Source of the DNA: Caryophanales bacterium UBA6331
GTDB taxonomy: Bacteria; Bacillota_I; Bacilli_A; RF39; UBA660
DNA: 16,213 nucleotides
NCBI GenBank assembly: GCA_002438065.1
Contig: DJSP01000052.1
Span: forward strand, 4,926 to 21,138
Direction: 5' to 3'
In this document: positions 8,069 through 13,694 of the stretch, piece after piece
Position numbering within the stretch: the stretch's first letter is position 1
How the letters are laid out: each line of letters starts with the position of its first letter
Program-made: the position numbers and the translations under genes
The notes under the pieces: generated by a model
Databases searched by the model: none
Told to the model about the DNA's origin: nothing
The model's input: only the letters and a program-made list of their open reading frames with translations

Positions 8069-8167
8069 AAAAGTGGTTCGAAAAACGTGTAAAATTATGC
8101 TAAAAGTCGTTCCAAAAATGTGTAAATTTGTAACAAAAGTCGTTTAAAAAACGTGTAATTTTTGACT
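8069..8167 (+). repeat. Three phased 33-bp tandem repeats upstream of the ATPase gene
   Basis: Units lie at 8069-8101, 8102-8134 and 8135-8167. Each starts AAAAGTSGTT and carries AAAAAYGTGTAA about ten bases later; the last eight bases vary. Within the first 25 bases neighbouring units differ at only three or four places. The third unit contains the -35 box of the next gene. A perfect 10-bp inverted repeat, AGCATAATTT (8057-8066) and AAATTATGCT (8092-8101), brackets the first unit. The arrangement looks like an array of operator or protein-binding sites; no known element is recognised. Confidence 0.85.
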
Positions 8168-8172
8168 TTTTT
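8135..8172 (+). terminator. Possible terminator hairpin within the third repeat unit
   Basis: AAAAGTC (8135-8141) pairs with GACTTTT (8164-8170), and the run of six T starts at 8167. The 22-base loop can hold an inner CGTTT/AAACG pairing that competes for C8141. This is the only terminator candidate for the radical SAM unit and it overlaps the -35 box of the ATPase promoter. Confidence 0.4.
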
Positions 8173-8190
8173 CTATTTCTATAGTATATT
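8162..8190 (+). promoter_or_regulatory. Promoter for the AAA/DUF4143 ATPase
   Basis: TTGACT (8162-8167), exactly 17 bases, TATATT (8185-8190): the best -35 box in the window. The predicted start near 8197 leaves only about 8-11 bases before ATG 8205 or 8208. Confidence 0.7.
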
Positions 8191-8204
8191 TATAGTGGTG
8201 ATAG

Positions 8205-9524
8205 ATGATGAAAAGAAAAATCTATAATGAGTTACTAAAGTGGAAAAATGATTCATTAAATGTAAAACCTTTAATGATATTAGGTGCTAGACAAGTTGGA
8301 AAAACATATATTATAGAGAAGTTTTGTGAAAAAGAATTTGAAAATTTTATTTCTTTAAATTTATTTCAAAATGTTGAAGTAGTTGATTTATACAAAAGAA
8401 CTGATTTAAATTCCGAACAAAAGTTAAACTATTTACAAACCATAGTTAACTTTGATTTGTCAAAAGAAAATACTGTACTTTTCATAGATGAAATACAGTG
8501 TAGTGAAGAATTAATATCAGAATTAAAGTTTTTTTGTGAAAAACATAATAATATAAGAATTATATGTGCCGGCTCACTATTAGGAGTAAAATTGAAAAGA
8601 TTACATTCGTCATTTCCTGTTGGTAAGGTAAAAATGATTAATATGTATCCAATGGATTTCGAAGAGTTCTTAGTTGCTAACAATAAAGAAATGTTAATTG
8701 AAGAAATAAAAAAATGTTATGAAAACAATTCAGCTATGATAGAACCTTTACATATACAAGCAATGGAATACTATAAATATTATTTAATTTGTGGCGGAAT
8801 GCCAGAATCAGTCAAAAATTTTATAGATAATGGTTGTGATATTATGAAATATGATCCTATTATCAAGCAAAATATAATAGATTCTTATTTTAAAGATATG
8901 AAGACATATGTTACTAGTAATTCAGAAGCATTAAAAATAGAAAAAATATATCGTTCTATACCAAGTCAAATCGCAAATTTATCAAGAAAATTTCAGTTTA
9001 GCAAAATCGAAAAAAACGGAAGAGGTAGAGAATACGACACCCCACTAGACTGGTTAAATGCAAGTAATATGATTTTATGTTCATACAAAGTAAGGTTACC
9101 GGAAAAACCATTAGCCGCATTTATTGACTATGATAGCTTTAAGCTGTATCTTAACGACGTCGGATTACTTAATCATTTATTAGAAGTTAAATACAAAGAT
9201 ATTTTAGAAGATGATTTATCCTTATTTAAAGGATCTATTACGGAAAATTTTGTTGCTACACAGTTTATTAGTAACAATATTAGCTTATATTATTGGCTAA
9301 GTTCTGGTAAAGCAGAAATTGATTTTATGATTTATAATGATGACGGAATAATCCCAATCGAAGTAAAGGCTGCAAGAAATACTCAGTCAAAAAGTCTAAC
9401 TTTATATAATAAAAATTATAATCCAAAATATTCTATAAGAATAAGTTCTAAAAATTTCGGATATAATGAGGAAACTAAAATCAAAAGCATTCCTTTATAT
9501 GCTATATTTTGTATTAAAAATTAA
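8205..9524 (+). CDS. AAA_14/DUF4143 family ATPase
   Basis: The 439-residue protein is complete for this widespread family of unknown cellular role. An N-terminal P-loop ATPase domain has Walker A GARQVGKT (27-34), Walker B FIDEIQ (Asp95, Glu96) and the family signature CAGSLLGVKL. Next come FPVGKV and MYPMDFEEFL, then ICGGMPE in the linker. The C-terminal DUF4143 part ends in a PD-(D/E)XK-like nuclease fold core: EID with Asp373, then PIEVKA with Glu386 and Lys388. A lone gene with its own promoter and terminator, it is typical of mobile, patchily distributed genes. Codon use around 8995-9180 (for example CGACACCCC and CGACGTCGG) looks less AT-biased than in neighbouring genes, which hints at transfer. 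ATG 8208 is an equally possible start; the ribosome site (GGTGAT) is weak for both. Confidence 0.92.
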   Translation: MMKRKIYNELLKWKNDSLNVKPLMILGARQVGKTYIIEKFCEKEFENFISLNLFQNVEVVDLYKRTDLNSEQKLNYLQTIVNFDLSKENTVLFIDEIQCSEELISELKFFCEKHNNIRIICAGSLLGVKLKRLHSSFPVGKVKMINMYPMDFEEFLVANNKEMLIEEIKKCYENNSAMIEPLHIQAMEYYKYYLICGGMPESVKNFIDNGCDIMKYDPIIKQNIIDSYFKDMKTYVTSNSEALKIEKIYRSIPSQIANLSRKFQFSKIEKNGRGREYDTPLDWLNASNMILCSYKVRLPEKPLAAFIDYDSFKLYLNDVGLLNHLLEVKYKDILEDDLSLFKGSITENFVATQFISNNISLYYWLSSGKAEIDFMIYNDDGIIPIEVKAARNTQSKSLTLYNKNYNPKYSIRISSKNFGYNEETKIKSIPLYAIFCIKN

Positions 9525-9531
9525 ATAAATT

Positions 9532-9553
9532 CCAGATAATTATCTGGTTTTTT
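9532..9553 (+). terminator. Intrinsic terminator after the ATPase gene
   Basis: CCAGATAATTATCTGG is a perfect 16-base palindrome (6-bp stem with an AATT loop, or tighter) followed by six T. It begins eight bases after the stop codon. Confidence 0.88.
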
Positions 9554-9582
9554 AAATTTAATAAAAAGTTATCATTAAAACG

Positions 9583-9591
9583 TGATATACT
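9583..9591 (+). promoter_or_regulatory. Extended -10 promoter for the C39 peptidase gene
   Basis: TGATATACT, the same nine bases as the extended -10 at 5314-5322. No good -35 box is found 16-18 bases upstream, as is common for extended -10 promoters. Predicted start near 9598, leader about 24 bases. Confidence 0.5.
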
Positions 9592-9621
9592 ATTGTTATA
9601 GGATAAAGATAGAGGTGTATA

Positions 9622-10953
9622 GTGAAAAAAAGAAGTTGGATATTAATAATTATAATTTTGTTTTGTATAGGTCTATCCATTTTATTATTAAATATTGTTA
9701 GAAGAATCCATATTGATAAATTAATAATAAAAGAAGTGATAAAACCTTATGGAGAAACAGTTACAATTAATGATTTTCTAAAAGAAGATATAAAAAATGT
9801 TAAATGTGATCAAGATCTGGAAAAAATTAAGGAAATAGGTAATTATGAAATTAAAATTATAGTAGATAATAATGAGTACATATCAAAACTAATTATATAT
9901 GATAACGTTATAGATAAAATAGAATTAAAAGAAGTTACAATGTATATTGATGAAGAATTACCTTCTATTAAAGATTTTATAGTCAATGATATAGACTTAT
10001 CTTTATATAAATATGATGATTTATCCCTAAAAAAAGAGTTAGGAACTCAAGAGGTCTTAATTAAAATATATGATAATTATAATAATAAATTTGAAGGAAG
10101 TACTAAATTAACTATAATAGAAGATACAGAAGGGCCAGTATTTAGTAAATTAACAAATATTACATTAGAGATTGGAAATAAATATAATTTATATTCTAAT
10201 GTTAAAGCAGTTGATAAAAGATTTGGAGAGGTTAATTTTACAGTTGATGATAGTAGTGTTAAATATGAAGTCCCTGGTAATTATAAAATAAAATATTATG
10301 CTGAAGATAAACTTGGAAATAAAACTATTAAATATCGAAATATAACAATTACTGAAAAAGATATTACATATAAAATAGATAATTTTCCTACCTATTATCA
10401 ATATCCTAATTATCCTAATGGCTGTGAAAGTGCTGCATTGTACAATTTACTTAGATTCTATAAGATCAATGTCAGTATGAGTCAAATAGTTAATACTTTA
10501 AAAAAAGGAGATGGACCACATTATGAAAATGGTGTTTATTATGGTGGTAATCCTGAAATTGAATTTGTCGGAGATCCAAGATATGCTAATGGCTATGGTG
10601 TCTATCAAAAACCAATAATAGAAGTAGCTAATAAATTTAAATCAGGAATGATTGATTATACAGGCCATTCTTTAGATGAAGTATTAGAAATAGTAAAAAA
10701 AGGTATACCTGTTCAAATATGGGCATCAGTTAATATGCAAAATACTGGTATATGTACTAGTTGGATTTATAAACCAACAGGTGAAAAAATTAAATGGATA
10801 TGTAAATTACATAGTGTAGTTGTAATTGGATTTAATAAAAAAAGAGTTTTTGTATCAGATTCTTATACAGGTAAAATAGAAAGTTATAATCGAAAACAAC
10901 TAAAAAAAATATATGATCTTTATGGAAAAAGAGCAATATATTATCCTAGTTAA
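9622..10953 (+). CDS. Membrane-anchored Ig-like and C39-type cysteine peptidase
   Basis: The 443-residue protein has an N-terminal membrane anchor or uncleaved signal (about 5-26) followed by extracellular domains. Residues 30-165 contain two short beta-rich units. Residues about 167-246 form an Ig-like domain of the DUF5011 type, recognisable from EDTEGPVF, VPGNYKIKYYAED and LGNKTIKYRNI. The C-terminal 190 residues are a peptidase C39-like (YvpB/BtrH-like) papain-fold domain: PNGCESAA with nucleophile Cys268, LHSVVVIGF with His397, and FVSDSYTG with Asp413, so the triad looks intact. These proteins act at the surface, and targets are usually unknown. It is not linked to an ABC exporter here, so bacteriocin processing is unlikely. 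Start is GTG at 9622, with GAGGTG at 9612-9617. It is flanked by terminators and monocistronic. Confidence 0.88.
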   Translation: MKKRSWILIIIILFCIGLSILLLNIVRRIHIDKLIIKEVIKPYGETVTINDFLKEDIKNVKCDQDLEKIKEIGNYEIKIIVDNNEYISKLIIYDNVIDKIELKEVTMYIDEELPSIKDFIVNDIDLSLYKYDDLSLKKELGTQEVLIKIYDNYNNKFEGSTKLTIIEDTEGPVFSKLTNITLEIGNKYNLYSNVKAVDKRFGEVNFTVDDSSVKYEVPGNYKIKYYAEDKLGNKTIKYRNITITEKDITYKIDNFPTYYQYPNYPNGCESAALYNLLRFYKINVSMSQIVNTLKKGDGPHYENGVYYGGNPEIEFVGDPRYANGYGVYQKPIIEVANKFKSGMIDYTGHSLDEVLEIVKKGIPVQIWASVNMQNTGICTSWIYKPTGEKIKWICKLHSVVVIGFNKKRVFVSDSYTGKIESYNRKQLKKIYDLYGKRAIYYPS

Positions 10954-10966
10954 AATAAGTATGTAT

Positions 10967-11002
10967 AAAGATATTTAAGCATATTCGCGAATATCTTTTT
11001 TT
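10967..11002 (+). terminator. Intrinsic terminator after the peptidase gene
   Basis: AAAGATATT (10967-10975) pairs perfectly with AATATCTTT (10990-10998), followed by further T to 11002. The loop is 14 bases. The right arm also takes part in an alternative palindrome, ATATTCGCGAATAT (10981-10994), and in the candidate sigma-E -35 box of the next gene. Confidence 0.75.
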
Positions 11003-11016
11003 GCTATTCATATAAT
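10989..11016 (+). promoter_or_regulatory. Candidate sigma-E promoter for the SpoVID-like gene
   Basis: GAATATC (10989-10995) and CATATAAT (11009-11016), 13 bases apart. The sigma-E consensus recalled from Bacillus subtilis is KMATATT, 14-15 bases, CATAYAHT; here the -35 has one mismatch and the spacer is one base short. TATAAT inside the -10 could also serve sigma-A, but no TTGACA-like box lies at the right place. The match agrees with the gene's spore assignment. Confidence 0.45.
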
Positions 11017-11043
11017 TATTTTGAAAAGAAAGGAAAATGATAT

Positions 11044-11745
11044 ATGAATGAAGTTTATACTTTAGATAGAGACTTTTTATTTAAATCAAAAATATTTGAA
11101 ATAACATCTATTTCTGTTGAACAAAACTTTAAAATAGATGGGGCAAGTATCAATGGCGACTTTATAGTTTCAGGTAGTTATCGTTTACATGAAATAAGTA
11201 TTAATAAAGAAGATTTTAGTTTTAAAGTACCATTTAAACATGATTTACCATCTAACATTAATTTAGATACTGTAAAGTTAGATATAAATGATTTTAGTTA
11301 TAATTTTAATAATCTAGATGAATTAAGTGTTCATATTGAATACATAGTTACAGCTGAAGAAGGAGTAAAAGTATTTGAAAATGAAGAAAAATTAGATGAT
11401 TTTCTAAATGAGCAGAAAGAACAAGATGTTGATATCGTGGATTTAAGAAGTATGCCAATTGATTTACCTCACGAGATTATGATGCCTATTGCTAAAGAAG
11501 AAAAAGAAGTTAATATAACTAGTACTGAAAATAAACAAGATAAAATAGATGAAAATATGATTATTAATTCAATTAATGATGAAGATGAATATGTCTTATA
11601 TCATGTACATACAGTTGGAATAAGTGATTCAATTGAAAGTATTATTAAAAAATATAACATCAGTGTTAATACTTTAAAAGAATATAATACTTTTGATACC
11701 TTAGAACTTAATATGAAACTAATTATTCCAAATGAAGAATTATAG
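11044..11745 (+). CDS. spoVID: SpoVID-like spore-coat morphogenetic LysM protein
   Basis: The 233-residue cytosolic protein has two parts. Residues about 1-110 form a beta-rich domain with alternating strands (GDFIVSGSYRLHE, FSFKVPF, LSVHIEYIV), matching the N-terminal SPOCS/DUF3794-like domain of SpoVID. An acidic linker follows (115-180), then a C-terminal LysM domain (about 184-230) reading YVLYHVHTVGISDS, IIKKYNIS and LKLIIP-like strands. In Bacillus SpoVID coats the forespore and anchors the growing coat; it is about 575 residues there, so this form is much shorter, mainly in the linker. The next gene, overlapping by 14 bases, is YsxE-like, the same order as spoVID-ysxE in Bacillus, and this context is the best support. 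AAAGG lies ten bases before the ATG. The symbol is tentative; another LysM coat protein such as SafA is the alternative. Confidence 0.65.
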   Translation: MNEVYTLDRDFLFKSKIFEITSISVEQNFKIDGASINGDFIVSGSYRLHEISINKEDFSFKVPFKHDLPSNINLDTVKLDINDFSYNFNNLDELSVHIEYIVTAEEGVKVFENEEKLDDFLNEQKEQDVDIVDLRSMPIDLPHEIMMPIAKEEKEVNITSTENKQDKIDENMIINSINDEDEYVLYHVHTVGISDSIESIIKKYNISVNTLKEYNTFDTLELNMKLIIPNEEL

Positions 11746-12589
11746 AGAAATCTTTAATCCAACTAAAATAACTATTAGTGGTAAAAGTCATATTCTTACA
11801 ACTCAAGATGGAAAATACGTTGTAAAAGAAAAAAAGAAAGATTTAAAATCTTTATATAACTACTTAGAAAATAGAAGTTTTAATAAGTTTCCTAAAATAA
11901 TAGATGAATATGATAATAACTATGTTTATGAATATTTAGATGATATAAATGAGCCTATTAACCAAAAAATGATAGATGAGGCTAAGACTTTAGCTGAACT
12001 TCATTATAAAACTAGTTACTTTAAAAATGTTAAAATAGATAATTTTAAAGAAATATATGAAAATATAAGTTCCAATATAAATTACTTGGAAGATTACTAT
12101 AATAAAATATTTGATAAAGCTTTAAGTGAAGAATATATAAGACCATCTTTATATATTCTTATTATTAATTCAAGTTTAATTAGATCTAACATTAGCTTTC
12201 TTAAAAGAGAATTAGAGAAATGGTATAAAATGGTTAGTGAATTAGATAAAATAAGAGTAGTTTATAATCATAATAATTTAAGTATCGATCATTTTATTAA
12301 TAATAAATTTATTAGTTGGGATAAATATTTAGTTGATAGTCCTGTAATAGATATAATTAATCTATATAAGAATGATTTTAATAAATATGACTTTAATTTA
12401 TTCTTAAATGAATACTTTAAACATTTTGAACTACTAGATTATGAAAAAACACTACTCTTTATAATGATTTCCATGCCTAAAACATATGACTTTGGAAATA
12501 ATGAATTAGATAATACCATTATGGTTAGTAAATCAATAAGTTATATTGAATACACTAATAAATTAATTAAGCCATATTATTCTAAATAA
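11732..12589 (+). CDS. ysxE: YsxE/CotS-like spore-coat kinase-fold protein
   Basis: The 285-residue protein resembles aminoglycoside-phosphotransferase-fold spore-coat proteins (CotS, YtaA, YsxE). It has an N-lobe with strands TKITISGKSHIL and KYVVKEKKK (Lys at the ATP-binding place), a hinge-like YVYEYLDD, a helical middle, and a C-lobe loop HNNLSIDHF (180-188) followed by ISWDK (194-198) and DSPVIDIINLY. In active APH enzymes the loop reads HGDxxxxN and the metal motif IDF/IDW. Here the catalytic Asp is Asn182, the second Asn is replaced, and the IDW Asp is Ser195. A pseudokinase is likely, though Asp197 or Asp186 could compensate. The start codon overlaps spoVID and has no clear ribosome site, so translation probably depends on coupling. 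No terminator directly follows. The symbol rests on synteny and fold features. Confidence 0.65.
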   Translation: MKNYREIFNPTKITISGKSHILTTQDGKYVVKEKKKDLKSLYNYLENRSFNKFPKIIDEYDNNYVYEYLDDINEPINQKMIDEAKTLAELHYKTSYFKNVKIDNFKEIYENISSNINYLEDYYNKIFDKALSEEYIRPSLYILIINSSLIRSNISFLKRELEKWYKMVSELDKIRVVYNHNNLSIDHFINNKFISWDKYLVDSPVIDIINLYKNDFNKYDFNLFLNEYFKHFELLDYEKTLLFIMISMPKTYDFGNNELDNTIMVSKSISYIEYTNKLIKPYYSK

Positions 12590-12784
12590 TAAATAAAATT
12601 GTAAAAATATTTCTATAAATAAAATAATTATATTCCATCTTAAAGGAAAGAAAAAAGTAATGATTGCTTGATAAAATATTAATGTACATAATATTAAAAA
12701 GAGAATAAATAAACTAAGCTTATTAAAAGGATTATGAAAGTTATTAAAATTATTACAGTTATTGTTATAATTATTACAATTCAT
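12563..12784 (-). CDS. Small Asn-rich two-helix membrane protein
   Basis: This 73-residue protein on the minus strand has its ATG at 12784, six to seven bases after an AGGTG site (12791-12795), which is why I call it real. A longer GTG start at 12793 would overlap that site. Residues 1-22 contain 12 Asn and two Cys (MNCNNYNNNCNNF), followed by two hydrophobic helices (about 23-46 and 51-70). Asn- and Cys-rich heads occur in many small spore-coat and surface proteins, and its place beside the spore-coat pair fits, but no family is recognised. Its last 27 bases overlap the end of the ysxE-like gene tail to tail. The coat or spore-membrane role is inference from context and promoter only. Confidence 0.7.
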   Translation of the reverse strand: MNCNNYNNNCNNFNNFHNPFNKLSLFILFLILCTLIFYQAIITFFFPLRWNIIILFIEIFLQFYLLFRIIWLN

Positions 12785-12799
12785 TCTTATCACCTAAAA

Positions 12800-12828
12800 T
12801 ATAATATGTTTAAAATATTTGATAGGTT
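12800..12828 (-). promoter_or_regulatory. Candidate sigma-K promoter for the small Asn-rich gene
   Basis: On the minus strand AACC (12828-12825) is followed after 16 bases by CATATTATA (12808-12800). The sigma-K consensus as I recall it is mACm, about 16 bases, CATAnnnTA, so both boxes match. The boxes are short and the DNA is AT-rich, so a chance match is quite possible. The predicted transcript starts just before the AGGTG site. Confidence 0.35.
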
Positions 12829-12839
12829 AATGTTTGTTT

Positions 12840-12866
12840 AAAAGCACTTATAAAAAGTGTTTTTTC
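12840..12866 (+). terminator. Terminator between the small gene and the pilin genes
   Basis: AAAAGCACTT (12840-12849) pairs with AAGTGTTTTT (12855-12864) with one G-U pair, a five-base loop, and a T run to 12866. It is the first terminator downstream of the spoVID-ysxE-like pair on the plus strand, about 270 bases past the last stop codon. Confidence 0.7.
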
Positions 12867-12915
12867 TTTTGGTTATATTCTATTTATTTATTATAAAAAT
12901 AATCGAAATTATGTA

Positions 12916-12944
12916 TAGATTTTAAATGTAATATATTATATAAT
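12916..12944 (+). promoter_or_regulatory. Promoter for the pilin-like operon
   Basis: TAGATT (12916-12921, weak), 17 bases, perfect TATAAT (12939-12944). Predicted start near 12951, followed by AGAAGGGA (12956-12963) and the ATG at 12969. Confidence 0.6.
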
Positions 12945-12968
12945 TGTGATAGACTAGAAGGGATAAGT

Positions 12969-13694
12969 ATGAATAAGAGTGGATTTATTGCAACATCATT
13001 ATTGTATTCATTTTTTTTGTTATTTTGTGCTTTAATACTTATGTTTGCGATAAATATAGGACATAACTCTATCCTTTTAAAAAAAGAAAAAGATAAAATA
13101 AATGAGGATATTCATTCTAATAAGAGGATTATGCATGCTGAAGCGGGTAGTTATTTTAGATTAAATGTATGTATTGATAAAGCTAAGAGTGGATTATTTA
13201 ATTCAGCTGATACTATGGATTATATTCTTTTTAAAAACGATGATGAAGAAGGCTTCGGACATTTAGTTGCTAAGAATTTATCTTATAAATTAAATAGTTT
13301 AGAGTTGTTAAATGAAATTTTGAATTCAGTGTATGTAAAAAATGAACAAGAAAAAATTATTTCTAGAAGTATGAGTGAAAGTGATTATGAAACTGTAATT
13401 AAATTAGATGAAAATATTAAAAATATTATATTAAATAGTGATTTTGATAGTAATAAAGATAATCCAGTTAAATATTTGATTGCTAATAATAGTAACAATT
13501 ATTATAAAGATAGTAAAGTATATGATGTTTATTTAGAAAAAACTGAAGAAATAAAAAATGAAGATATAACTGGTGACAAAATATTTGTTAGATTAGTGTT
13601 TTATATAAATTCATTAACTGAAATTATTGGAGGGGATGGAACTTTATCTAATCCTTATGTATTAGAAGGGGGTGCAAGTGGTTGTGACCAATAA
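12969..13694 (+). CDS. Pilin-like minor subunit candidate
   Basis: The 241-residue protein has a five-residue leader MNKSG followed directly by a hydrophobic helix beginning FIATSLLYSFF (6-28). This placement (short basic leader ending in Gly, then Phe and a 20-residue helix) is that of type IV prepilins and pseudopilins. Glu at position +5 of the mature protein is missing, as in some minor pseudopilins such as GspK/PilX types. The remainder is a polar extracytoplasmic domain with a helical region (about 30-60) and a C-terminus ending in GGDGTLSNPYVLEGG. AGAAGGGA lies six bases before the ATG. The 3' end overlaps the next gene, an undoubted prepilin-type leader protein, which supports the call. 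No pilus ATPase, platform protein or prepilin peptidase is in the window. Confidence 0.65.
   Translation: MNKSGFIATSLLYSFFLLFCALILMFAINIGHNSILLKKEKDKINEDIHSNKRIMHAEAGSYFRLNVCIDKAKSGLFNSADTMDYILFKNDDEEGFGHLVAKNLSYKLNSLELLNEILNSVYVKNEQEKIISRSMSESDYETVIKLDENIKNIILNSDFDSNKDNPVKYLIANNSNNYYKDSKVYDVYLEKTEEIKNEDITGDKIFVRLVFYINSLTEIIGGDGTLSNPYVLEGGASGCDQ

Noticed and set aside
8057..8101. 10-bp inverted repeat as a terminator
   Set aside because: No T run follows on either strand and the loop is 25 bases; more likely a binding site or chance fold.
8069..8167. CRISPR array
   Set aside because: The 33-base units are directly contiguous without spacers, vary internally, and no cas gene is present.
9622..10953. 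Bacteriocin-processing C39 transporter domain
   Set aside because: The C39-like domain is at the C-terminus of an anchored Ig-like protein with no ABC transporter or double-glycine peptide gene nearby.
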